From Acanthaster planci (Eukaryota; Echinodermata; Asteroidea; Valvatida; Acanthasteridae), in contig NW_019091611.1 of NCBI RefSeq assembly GCF_001949145.1, positions 229,240 to 269,662 of the forward strand: 40,423 bases of DNA, given 5' to 3'. This document shows, piece after piece, positions 20,901 through 30,603 of the stretch. The position numbers and the translations under genes are program-made. How positions within the stretch are numbered: the stretch's first letter is position 1; every line of letters starts with the position of its first letter. The notes beneath the pieces were generated by a model. The model was not told the DNA's origin and made no database searches. It saw only the letters and a list, made by a program, of their open reading frames with translations.

Positions 20901-21889
20901 GTGGCCTCCTGCAACATTCTGTTCGCATAAGGGGGCAGAGTATAATTTGGTCTTTCATTCGTCTCGTGTTGGTAAAATCATGTGACACTTCAGGTCGAAA
21001 CTGGAAGTGGGCTTATTGTTTAAAAATGGTAAAAGATATTGACTTGTTTTCAATGGTGTAGTTTCTTGGGGCATTGTACTCTTTAAAACATCTACTGATG
21101 ATGTCTTGCAAATGTCCAGTGCCCTCTAGTGACAGAAGCATGATGGGAAGTGTCTCTCGCCCGCATGGCAGGAGGGCGGAGCGAGAGCAGAGAGACGACA
21201 TGCAGCGCAGGTCAATCATCTATTCATATTCATGCATGGTCGCAAGGGCCAAATGCGATGCACAACTCTGGCAATCATGCAGCAAGACAAGGCTTGAGAT
21301 AAGGTCCAACAGCATTTAATAGCTTTATACACAAGGATGCTATAGTGATGAAGAAAACTCGCAGGCATAAGTGCAACATAGTATGAATAACAGTAATTCA
21401 GAGATTTGCTACAGTCCTTTTATTCTTCCAAATTTTGTAAAAAATTAACCGTGAGAGGTATATGTGTGAAATGCCCTTTAGCTGATAGTTAAAACATTGG
21501 AGTCCATTGCATCAAGTACATAACTGGCTCATCTATTCACACATGAGGCGCTGACCACAAAAACACACCTTCCTAAATTTGCCAACTCGGAATTCCCATT
21601 TGTACTATAAACTGTGTATTGGCTTCTGTGTGGTTGAACACGGTATGTCTGTCTAATAACAAAGACCTCGTACAGTGCGTAGGGGAATATTTGGGGCCAT
21701 AAAATAAGCGAGTGGCACTGAAGTTGGATCACTTTGCATGGAACGCCAAATTACCAAAATGTTATTCCAACATGTGGCACTGATTTGTATGGAAGGCCAA
21801 TTGACCAAAATATTTTACATCCAATAAAACGAATTCCGTGCTTTTTTCTTGATGAATACAACATCCACCTGTATTGTACATATTCAGTT
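20901..21889. other. Intron 4 sequence, no gene seen
   Basis: Mixed composition; short open frames only. Nothing recognised on either strand. Confidence 0.4.
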
Positions 21890-22470
21890 ATGTTGAAACC
21901 TGGCAGGTAGCTATCACAGGATGTGTTATAGATGATCATTGACCTTGTGTACATATTGATGACATAAAGACATGACAAATATTATTTGTTATATTATATT
22001 ATATTACATCGTGATTTGAAATAATGTGACATGAAAGGTGCAATCTTCAAAGCAATATATCTTGTGAAGTACTTATCCGCTTGGTTCAGACCTTGGTTTT
22101 TATCTTGAAAGGGGAGGAATTTAGAAGAACAATGACCTGATGTGATGATGATGTCATCAGAAGACAAGTAATGTGACATTAAAGGTGCACTCTTTAAAGC
22201 ACTATATCTTGTGAAGTACATGTCTGATTGGGTTCAAACCTCTCAGATATCTTGATAAGGAAGAGCTTTAGATGAAAATTAAACTGATGTTGTTAGGAAT
22301 TCATCATGTGAGTAGTCATATGACATTAAATTTACATTCATTACAGCCCTATATCTTGTGAACTACATGTCTGATTGGGGCTTAAATTTTGTAGATAGCT
22401 ATAACGGGAAGTGTTATAGACAAGGTGACATGCTGTAAAGGGTGCAAACTTCAATTTGTTATATCTCTTA
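21890..22470. repeat. Tandem repeat with 147-bp spacing
   Basis: A block of the form ATGTGACAT..AAAGGTGCA..CTT, then TATATCTTGTGAAGTAC and CTGATTGGGTTCAAA, begins at 22024, at 22171 and at 22318. That is 147 bases apart each time. A shortened fourth unit starts near 22423. A fifth, earlier piece (GTTGAAACCTGGCAGGTAGC, near 21892-21930) matches the later part of the third unit (near 22380-22420). Units are roughly 65 to 80 percent alike by eye. No protein is implied. Confidence 0.75.
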
Positions 22471-22991
22471 ATGTCTGAAAGGGTTCAAATATTTCATCAT
22501 CTTGAGGTCACCAAATGTTGTTAGAAACTTTTGAAACTCTTGGATAGATGTTTGGGTAAGAAGTGAGAAATCCAAATGTGGTGGTGTCTGAAATGAAGGA
22601 ATGTCCTTTTCTTAAGAAAAAAAGAGAATGTGAAAAGCCCTTGGCTCTGTCCTTAAGACAGACAAAACCTCCAGTTTATAGTATGAAGTTAGTGATTGCA
22701 TACACTTGATTGGTGAATTGTTTAAACTTCAAGTGGACAGAACAAAAAATGAGTCATGTTACATATTTCAAAATATCTCCCCCAGTGCATATTAGCTTCC
22801 AATATAGATTAGCAGTTTAGGAAACACAGTAAGCTTCAATTTGATGGCAAATAAGTGATTTCTGACTTTTACTTGGAGGGAAAATGAGCTTTATTTTGGG
22901 GGGGGGGCACACTACATAGAAAAGCACTGTCTTGTATATATCCCCATTAATGAAATGTGAATATTAAAACATCAGTGTTCTCATTTTTCAG
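22471..22991. other. Intron 4, right part, no gene seen
   Basis: AT-rich, with a run of G at about 22899-22907 and then the polypyrimidine tract of the exon E acceptor. Nothing else recognised. Confidence 0.4.
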
Positions 22992-23084
22992 GTCCCTGAT
23001 TGGCGCTGGAATGAGTCAGTTCAAATCTGACACACTGAACTTTGATATACCTTTCTTTCAAAGGTTTCGCAATTCTGAAGACAG
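22992..23084 (+). CDS. CLC chloride transporter, exon E
   Basis: The exon starts after TTTTTCAG (ending 22991) and stops before GTAAGA at 23085. Its first base completes the Gly codon split at the end of exon D, 30 codons follow, and the last two bases begin an Arg codon finished in exon F. Translation reads SLIGAGMSQFKSDTLNF and then FFQRFRNSED. It covers the end of the gating helix after MIHMG and the cytosolic loop toward the next helices. In eukaryotic CLCs this loop carries a charged 'FRND-EKRDF' type sequence, and the match here is clear. Residues are about 208-237. No anomalies. Confidence 0.92.
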
Positions 23085-23670
23085 GTAAGATATAGTAAAA
23101 TAATGAAAATTTAACAATATGTACGTATATGTCTTTCTAAAATGACAGCACAAATCTAATTTAAAAATTGGCTTTGAGTGCATCTAGATTCTCACAGTGA
23201 AATGTCCTTAAGTATATAAATATACTTAAACAGTTGCTGGTTAACAAGCATAAACTGCATTCTGCCCACAAGTCAGCCTGATGATGCCAGCTAGCACATG
23301 AGGTCACTGGTCTCCTGCCCAGGCCCTTGCATTTCAGTGATTCAAAAGTTTGAGAATTGCTCACGTCCTTTCCCTTTAATTGACTGAACTGGCTGAATGT
23401 ATTTTCACTCGTGGTAAATGTTGAAGGTTAATGGCTTTCAAAGAGTTACGGTCAGCAGAGCATGGGTAATATAAGCCACGAAACACTGATAAAATAACAC
23501 TTGCAGCACACAGTCACATGCAAGTTCCCATCAGGGCCAAAACACTGCAGACGGCCATTCAGGAACTACCAATGTGGCTCTGGCTTTGCTTTCTTTTGTA
23601 TGTTGAAGAGCTTTAGATATTAATTCTATGGGTGGCCCCAACCAGTTATTATCTTGACTCCACTCTTTAG
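23085..23670. other. Intron 5, left part, no gene seen
   Basis: AT-rich; nothing recognised before the MITE at 23671. Confidence 0.4.
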
Positions 23671-24152
23671 TTAACCACTTCCTGCTGGGGCAGTTATCAA
23701 TGTTGATGATGCTGGGGCGGGATATTTGTCATTTTTTTCTGTTTTCAAAATTCTTTAAAAATTCCTATCTTCATTTACTGCACACTTACACCCACACAAA
23801 GAATTGTCTGGTGTCCACTCTAGCCCAACAGACAAAATCTATTGATGCCGAGTATTTCAGCCAGGTCTGCAGCCTTTTTAAAAAGAACCCAGATTGTGCG
23901 GTGCTATACAACTTTCTTTTGTTCACGAACCTAGCACAGAGCACTGCTGACCTTTTTTCAATAGAGGCCAGATTAGCATGCAGCGGTGCTGTGTGCCTCA
24001 TTGCTGCAGTGGTGGAGCGCTCTTGTCCCCGGTGGTAATCCGCTTGCTCTAAATGCCCCAAACTGTGGTATACTGTTTCAAAACAAGGCTGGATTATCTC
24101 CACTTTGAGAGATAAAAAATGCTGGTAATTCCCAGCAGCCTGGTCATTTGAA
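23671..24152 (-). mobile_element. TTAA MITE family A, cut off by a DIRS-type element
   Basis: The element begins TTAACCACTTCCTGCTGGGG (TTAA at 23671-23674) and matches the copy at 18226-18803 through TTCCCAGCAGC (near 24128) and GGTCATTTG (near 24142). Similarity then stops and the retrotransposon starts. The missing terminal 100 to 120 bases were not found on the far side of the retrotransposon. Confidence 0.8.
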
Positions 24153-24179
24153 AGATATTACCCATGTTTTCTTTCTGGT

Positions 24180-25125
24180 GGTCGTATTGTGGCACTGTAC
24201 CTCCAACCGACCCGGTCTTTGGCTCCCCCACATCGGTGAAGTCTAAGAAGCGCAAGGCTAAGTCTTTTTCTTTGGCTTCTTCTTTGTCCAAGGCTAAGAA
24301 GAAAGGCCCTCTGATCCGGGTCCACCCCCGTAGATGGTGACCCTCCAGCCCCTCTCGGAGGCCTTCACCTCTCTTGCCCACAAGATAGACTCCAAGCCTC
24401 AGCCAGCGGCAACAGCACTGGACCCAGATCCCCTCCCAGCCATCCCTTCTCTCTTGCAAGGGCCATTCTGGGAGGCTAAGGTGGTTTCTGTCATCCAGCC
24501 AGAACCGCTTCCCCAGTGGGACTCGGCTCAGGATCATGTCTTGGATCGTGATGACTCTCTCCGTTCGGAACATGGTTCGGCTTTCCCCTCTTTGGGCCTT
24601 CAACCGCTCTCTTCCGAGGATGGTGACATTGACTATTGCTGGCCTGACTCAACTCGAGGGCCACGCCTGCCTTCTTGAGTGCGACATGATCCACATTCTC
24701 GGGCTCCTGTCCTCAGACCTACGCCTGCAGAGCAAGGACACACTTCGTTCAAGCATCACCCTTCACGCCTTGATTCAGCTGAGCCTGTCTTTCCGGAGAT
24801 CCCCCTGGATCACTCCTGCGTGGAGATGATGAACGTTCTGGTGAAGGCTAAGCGCTGGCACATAACTCTTCCCAGGATTCTGCCTTACTACTGCTTTCCC
24901 CAGAAGGACGTCAACGAGAGACTTAACTCTGTCTTTGAACAGTTCACCCGCATTTCGCGTCTGGCCACTTCCAGCTGCATAGCCAATGCAGTGGACGCCA
25001 TGCACATACCCTACAAGTCAGTCAAGAACAAACTGCTGAATCTTCCGCTTCTGGGAGATGACTTGTTTGCTGGGAAATTTACCGAGGTCCTGGAGTCAGA
25101 GGTGAGGGTATGGAGACTGCCATGA
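24180..25125 (+). pseudogene. DIRS gag-like pseudogene
   Basis: The first part encodes basic clusters of nuclear-localisation type (KSKKRKAK near 24238, KAKKKG near 24291). A Pro- and Leu-rich linker with frameshifts follows. From about 24795 the frame reads VPEIPLDHSCVEMMN-like sequence (VFPEIPLDHSC), then KAKRWHITLPRI, and finishes LLNLPLLGDDLFAGKFTEVL (near 25036-25094). Similar 'PLLGDDLF' ends are usual for the gag-like ORF of marine DIRS elements, where the protein is thought to package the RNA. The frame at 24679-25125 is open, while the earlier part is broken. The start codon is not certain. Confidence 0.7.
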
Positions 25126-25329
25126 AAATTTCACTTTGTGAACCTGTGGCTCCCCCACGCCAGCAGCTACCGCTGCCACCGAGATGACAGGCAGGTCCGC
25201 CCTCATCGGCAGGCCACTCCTTTAGTCACCTGCTCCTGTCAGCTACTCGGCAATCAGACTCCGGTCGAGCTCTGCCCCCAACCGCTCCGAGAAGACTCCA
25301 GCCACTGGCCGCGGGGTCACGCACTGCGC

Positions 25330-26300
25330 CCCCTGTCCCTTCGGGGGGCAGTGCCAGTGACTACTCTCCTTCGCCTTCTGGGCAATTTCATCAGGTTCTG
25401 ACAAGGAATCACTGCGGACAGCTGCGTCCTTGCCACCATTGCCCATGGCTACACCCTCGAATTCATGAGCTCTCCGCCGTCTGAGATGGTTTTCTGTTCT
25501 ACTCTCCCTCCATGCTACAAGTCCAAGCTCCTGGCTCTGGAGGAGGAAATTTCCGCATTGCTATGTATATGAGCCATCACGCTGGTGCACCATCTACGAC
25601 AGCACGACTTTCTCATCTTTCAACACCTAGGCAACTGGTTAATCATCAGCTGTTCCCCCGAAAAGGCCAAGGCCTGCACTTCTCTCATCCTCAACGTCAC
25701 GATGCACCTTAGGTTCCTCATCAACTATGACAAGTCGGCCCTCAATCCATCACAGAGACCGACCTACCTCGGAGCAGTCCTCTACCTCCGCAAAGGCATT
25801 GCAGCTCTGATGCTAGAGTGCATCCTCAACCTGCGTCAATGTGTCCTCCAGTTTCTGTGGTCGGAGGCTCCTCTAGCGTTAGCCTGGCTTTGTCTCCTCG
25901 GCTTAATGGCCAGCCTGGTCGATCTCGTCCCACGGTGTCGTCTGCAGATGCGGCCACCTCAACTGCATCTCCTTTCTCGGTACCATCCCAAGAGTGACCC
26001 GATTACTACCTTGGTCCCTCTTTCGTTGGATATTCACAATCACCTTCGTTGGTGGACAGTCACCGAGCACCTGTCGGTTAGCCTTCCTTTCGTACCTCTG
26101 GGTTCGGGCGTGACTGTAATGACAGACGCATCGCTATTTGGATGGGGAGCCTCCCTTCCTCCACTCCATGCCTCCAGAATCTGGGACACAGCCTTCTGAG
26201 GCAAACACATCAACATGTTGGAACTCAAAGTGGAATTCAATGCTCTTCGCTACTTCTGACAACATTTAGTTTGCCGTCCACAGCAGTGGCGTACATCTGC
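25330..26300 (+). pseudogene. DIRS reverse transcriptase / RNase H pseudogene
   Basis: One frame carries ITADSCVLATIAHGYTLEF (near 25408-25464), SSPPSEMVFCSTLPPCYKSK and LALEEEISALL (to about 25563): the N-terminal part of a DIRS reverse transcriptase. The sequence then jumps to LVHHLRQHDFLIFQHLGNWL (near 25580-25640), so roughly a hundred or more central codons are deleted. The normal YLDD catalytic box is HLGN here, so both aspartates are lost. Downstream parts are better kept: ALNPSQRPTYLGAVL (near 25740-25785), RNase H TDASLFGWGA (near 26122-26151), a TGA stop, and KHINMLELK (near 26203-26230). A dead enzyme gene. Confidence 0.82.
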
Positions 26301-26689
26301 CACTAAGGCGGCACTCGCTCTTCTCAACTCTGCGTCCTTGCATGGCAGCTCTTTCTGGTGTATGCCTTTCCTCCAATCTCCCTCATCCAAGATAGAATGG
26401 GAGCCATGTCGGCCTTCACTCGGGCTTCAGCGATGGGTTGACTGTCTTTGACATTGCCGCCATCCACCATCTCCTTCGAGGAATGTTTGTTGAGTGTCCC
26501 CACGTCAAAATGCCTTGTTTTATCCTGGGACCTTGGAAGCATCTAACACATTCTTGCTGATCCCATCTTTGAACCGTTGTCCGATGCGTCCAACCTCCAT
26601 CTTAGTATCAAACTGACGTTCTTCCTGCATGCTCTATCGATTGCCAATGGCCACATCTACTGGGAGCCGCACAGGGTTCGCCTCATCCC

Positions 26690-27151
26690 AACCATTAGGT
26701 TCTGATGAAAAACCAGACACCTACCTTCCGGCCTCCCAACACATTCGTTCCCGATTTAGTCTTGCTTTCGAGAGACGACTCTGACAAGAGATGGTGTCTA
26801 GTTTGGACTTTCAAGTGGTATCTTGCCAGGACCAAGCATCACCAAGAATCTAATTCCTGGCTCCTTGTCACTACGACAAAACCCTTTCACCCAGCGTCGA
26901 AGGACACTATTGCCAGATGGACGGTCTCAGACATTATCCTTGCTAACCAAGACTGGCCAGCACAACATGATGAGACGGCCCGATCTCACGTCCGGGCCCA
27001 CAATGTTTGGGCCACCTCTGCATCCTGGTCGTACTTCAGAGGAGTTCCTCCAGCTGAAATCTGCCAGGCGGCTTGCTGAAAATCTCCCTCCACCTTCACC
27101 AAGTGTTACCTGAAAGATGTTCTGCAGAGCAAACAGCCCATGGCAGAGTGA
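26690..27151 (+). pseudogene. DIRS tyrosine recombinase pseudogene
   Basis: The frame from 26705 reads FRPPNTFVPDLVLLSRDDSD, then CLVWTFKWYLARTKHH and a segment ending ARSHVRAHNVWATSASWSYF (to about 27040). After GVPPAEICQAAC a TGA replaces the usual Trp codon, and KSPSTFTKCYLKD follows (27079-27118) with the presumptive nucleophile Tyr. In DIRS recombinases the AH-x-x-Arg box supplies a catalytic Arg; here that position appears to be Trp (HNVW). With the nonsense codon this predicts no recombinase activity. Assignment rests on motif order and neighbourhood. Confidence 0.75.
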
Positions 27152-27170
27152 CCCTGCGCTCGGCAGTCCG

Positions 27171-27410
27171 GACAATGTCCAGTGCTGTTCCTGACCTGGC
27201 GGTGGATAGTTCGACTTAAAAGTTTCTCCTGGTGAGTGCCCATTCTTGCGACACTGGTCTTATGTTTCTTCTAGTTATTCTCGGACAACAGACAAAAAAG
27301 TCTTGCAATGGAGATGTAGGTTTGACTTTTGGGCATAGATTTCCTAGCTGCTGTTTTATTTCCTTTGTATTCATTATGCTTATACCATAATTATAGCAGC
27401 TTGCAAAAAT
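27171..27410. other. Intron 5 between the DIRS remnant and the hairpin cluster
   Basis: No coding similarity. It may contain the DIRS right terminus, which I could not define. Confidence 0.35.
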
Positions 27411-27524
27411 GGGCACGTCTGCCCAAATCAAGAGCACAGGGCATGCTTGCCCGAAATATTGGGCATGATTGCCCGATTTTGCCAAGCTTGGCAGCTATGG
27501 GCCCAAGTCCTTGGCATGCTTGCC
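27411..27524. repeat. Cluster of five short hairpins
   Basis: GGGCACGTCTGCCC (27411-27424), GGGCATGCTTGCCC (27439-27452), GGGCATGATTGCCC (27461-27474), GCCAAGCTTGGC (27481-27492) and GGCATGCTTGCC (27513-27524) follow each other every 20 to 30 bases. The first three have identical 5-bp arms (GGGCA/TGCCC) and 4-base loops. The arrangement is a degenerate tandem repeat of hairpins. Confidence 0.7.
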
Positions 27525-28864
27525 ATCTGTTGAACTAGCCCCACCGGAACAAGCTAGCCAAAATGTTTGTGCTCGATTGTATGTCATATGCCTAAATTAT
27601 CAATGTAACCAATCAGCCCCACCAGAACAAGAGGGTGCCTGGCGTAAGATTAAGGCGCCATCCCCGAATTGACTAAGCCTACCAGGACGCAGACATGTCG
27701 TGGAATCACAGAGAGCATGCTAATCCCTGCCAAACAAAAGAGCCATTTTCAACCCAGCGGCTCCGCAGACGGAACACAATATGCAAGCTTTATGCAGATT
27801 ACCAACCTCATGAACACGGCCGATCTTCCGCGTATCAGCTGGCAATCTTTGGCAGGGCAAATCCCTTGGAATTAACACATGGCCGAGTTTCTGCTGACAT
27901 ACTGGTCGACTTCCAGTTAGAACAAGATCAGCTGCCAACTTTAATTTAAAAACCACAAGGTTTTTTTTTCTGAAGTTGGCCGGCTGCCCTGGTTGGAATT
28001 CAGAAAAGGATGCATACGTTTAGGTACTGTGCAGGATTTGCAGCTTGCCAAAATTGACCGATTTTGGGGTTTGTGACTTAATTACTTAGTGTATCATTTA
28101 AGGGACTGTTCCAGCTATTAAGTGCACTGCTCTGAGAAAAATTGAGAAAAAACACTGTCCATTTTTAACACTCTGAGCACAGCTCTTTTAAATTTGTCTT
28201 GCAAAACACCAGGGACCTCGGAACGTTCCTGCCTGCCAGGACAGTTCGATCTGGCCCTTAAGAAAGGCATTCTTTCCCTTTGCTTTTCATGGTAATTGTG
28301 GTTAGTGAATCTACCTTCAACTTTGAGTTTCACCTTCGAAATTGCAATGCTGAGAACTGTCAACCAATGATTCATCCCGCAGTGAGTTGACTGCTACAGT
28401 ACCACAGTGACTTTGCAACCTCACGTGTACCGTACATGTAATCATGGAGGAAGAAATACACGTGCACAATTGGCCATGTTCATGTACATATACAGTTTGC
28501 TTTTCATACACAGGCCTGTGTACGGCAGTCAAAAACCGTTCACGTGCACATCACTGTATAAATCAACAAATGTGGTAACCATATGCATCTTTGCATTTTG
28601 GTCATGTGAGTTACTGTGATTTGAAAATTAAAAAGCTAAATGTCTCGATATTGGAGTGGAGATTCTGTTTGAGAAACACTGGTCCCAGAGCTCTTCTGGA
28701 GAGGTCATAATTAATTTAGACCATACCATTATCTTTAGGGGTGAAACCGAGATGATATAATTTATGTGAGGTAAACTTCCAAAGTTTCATAAATAATGTT
28801 TAATTTCAGATCAATCCAAATTTTCTTTCAGGTCGTTAGTTATGGTTCTTTATCTATTTTATTA
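27525..28864. other. Intron 5 sequence with a short repeated block
   Basis: CAGCCCCACCAGAACAAGAG at 27614 and the following GGTGCCTGGCGTA recur at 31618-31650 (AGCCCCACTAGAACAAGAGG, then TGCTTGGCATA). A shorter relative is near 27536 (TAGCCCCACCGGAACAAGC). No coding similarity otherwise. Confidence 0.5.
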
Positions 28865-29555
28865 CAGTGGAATGCCGCTGTAACAAACAAAACGGGGTCC
28901 ACGCTAAATGTTCGGTACAGTGGTCATTTGGTGTAGTGAATTTAACTGCCGAACGTTTCGTTGCCATGTTGAATAGCGCCCTCTCTTGTCCAACTGGAGT
29001 GCACCCTCTTGTGATACCTTGGTTTGCTGTTTTTGTGATGTTTTGCCATTGCATTCAAGTTTAAAGTTTCTAGAAATGTATCTGTTAATTATTTTTGGTT
29101 TTTTTTAAAACTTGCACCAAAAAGTTGATATCAAGTTTATCCTAAAAGGCATGAAACTACCACTCAGGATCGATCTCTGATGCATGTTGTGGCGAATGTC
29201 AGTTGATTTGTGTATCAGCGGCGCCCTCTCAAGACTATTGTTAATGCAATGCCACCGTGCGCGTACGTGCTGTTTTCTTCCGCACCCGATCATGTGGAGT
29301 CGCAAAAACAGTGTCTATTCAGTACCGTTGACAACAAGTGGCTTTCCCTTCTAATCCTTGGGGAAATAATGGCCATTTGTCACTTTCCAACATGAAAAAA
29401 CACTGACTGTTTCATCATGGTGATGTTCGGGAATCGCGAACAGCAACTGAATAGTGTTCGATAGGCTCTGTGCACAAATTATTAGGAGCCAAGGACGATG
29501 TTTGTTACAGCCGAATGTTCGGTATAGCGGTGTTCGGTATAGCGGCGTTCCATTG
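28865..29555. mobile_element. Pogo/mariner-like non-autonomous element with TA duplication
   Basis: Ends are inverted: CAGTGGAATGCCGCTGTAAC on the left, and CAATGGAACGCCGCTATACC read inward from the right. TA dinucleotides sit immediately outside both ends (28863-28864 and 29556-29557). TA target duplication and CAGTGGAA-type ends are typical of the Tc1/mariner/pogo superfamily. The subterminal motif TGTTCGGTATAGCGG is repeated in tandem at 29516-29530 and 29531-29545, and a relative (TGTTCGGTACAGTGG) lies near the left end, about 28909. The 691-bp interior lacks a transposase. Most end mismatches are transitions. Confidence 0.82.
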
Positions 29556-30543
29556 TAGCTAATAATGACCTTAGGTGAACTGATGGCGCGTTGGCATTTT
29601 GCACATTACCCGTTCATACAGACTCTTGCAAAAGCTTCCGTTTCCGGTTGCAATAGTTAAAATTTTCCGAGAAAAAAAATTCGCGAAAATGACAGAATTT
29701 CTGGTGGTAAGATTTCACAGATTGTCTGACACTGTTATGTACTTACTTTACAGTAAGATATTTCAAGGTAATTCGACAGTCCCGTTTTTTTTAGATCTTA
29801 CAAATCCCATAGGCTTACACACCCCAGCGCAGGGCAGAAAGCTGTCTCACAATCATAAAATAAGTCACAGCATAAAAACGTGCTGCTATCAGAACAATTA
29901 CTAGGTTTGTTCCGAGTTTAAAGTTTTATGAGCATGAGATATACCCACAAACACCCAATCACGTGGAGGAACAAAAGAAAGGGCCAACGGCTAAACACCT
30001 TGCGAAAGGGACAGCTAGTGCTGTAGCCAAACTGCTGAATTGAGCCCAAAATCATAGAACATGGCACTTTTGAACCAAACCAAACCGAACCACACATGTA
30101 CTGGTCGGTTTGGATGGTCGGCTCTGACATGGCATGGTATTGGTAGCAAACAGAATGTACTTAGAAACTTAACAAAAAAGCAACACAACGAAAAATGGAG
30201 AATAAGTTTCAGTACATTATATTCTGCATCCACGCTCGGCAGATGTGCGAGTACATGTGGTGTGTAGAGCTTGTATGTACAGTAAATTTCCAATGGCCCC
30301 GGATCACATGATGGTATAAAACGCACATGGTGATAATTCACTAATAATCCACCAAGAACACACAAGGTATGGCATTTCAGCTGCAGAACATCACTAAATT
30401 CTCACTACATCTAATTGTTGACATGCATATTCAGACCGATATTATGTATGCCAATCTCCAATATTCATGCCTTTACGTTCCATATTAGGCTGATGATGTC
30501 AAAACAAATTTTGATTGGATGCTGATCATAGTTAGACGATTTT
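29556..30543. other. Intron 5 sequence, no gene seen
   Basis: Mixed composition; open frames here have no recognisable domains. Confidence 0.4.
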
Positions 30544-30603
30544 GCCAGGCGAAGTATAGCAGCGCTTAAGCGGGCCAGGTAAAGTATAGCAGCGCTTAAG
30601 CGG
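30544..30603. repeat. 30-bp tandem duplication with palindromic core
   Basis: Two head-to-tail copies of GCCAGGYRAAGTATAGCAGC plus GCTTAAGCGG (30544-30573 and 30574-30603) differ at only two or fewer positions. Each contains the 10-bp palindrome CGCTTAAGCG. The high identity suggests a recent duplication. Confidence 0.85.

Larger units (their letters stand above)
24153..27170 (+). mobile_element. DIRS-type tyrosine-recombinase retrotransposon, inactivated
   Basis: About 3 kb of markedly GC-richer sequence holds gag-like, reverse transcriptase plus RNase H, and tyrosine recombinase remains in the order expected for a DIRS element, all on the plus strand. Stops, frameshifts, an internal deletion and changed catalytic residues show it is dead. 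Left and right borders are set by the end of MITE similarity and by the end of coding similarity. The inverted terminal repeats and internal complementary region of DIRS elements were not identified by eye. Confidence 0.85.
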
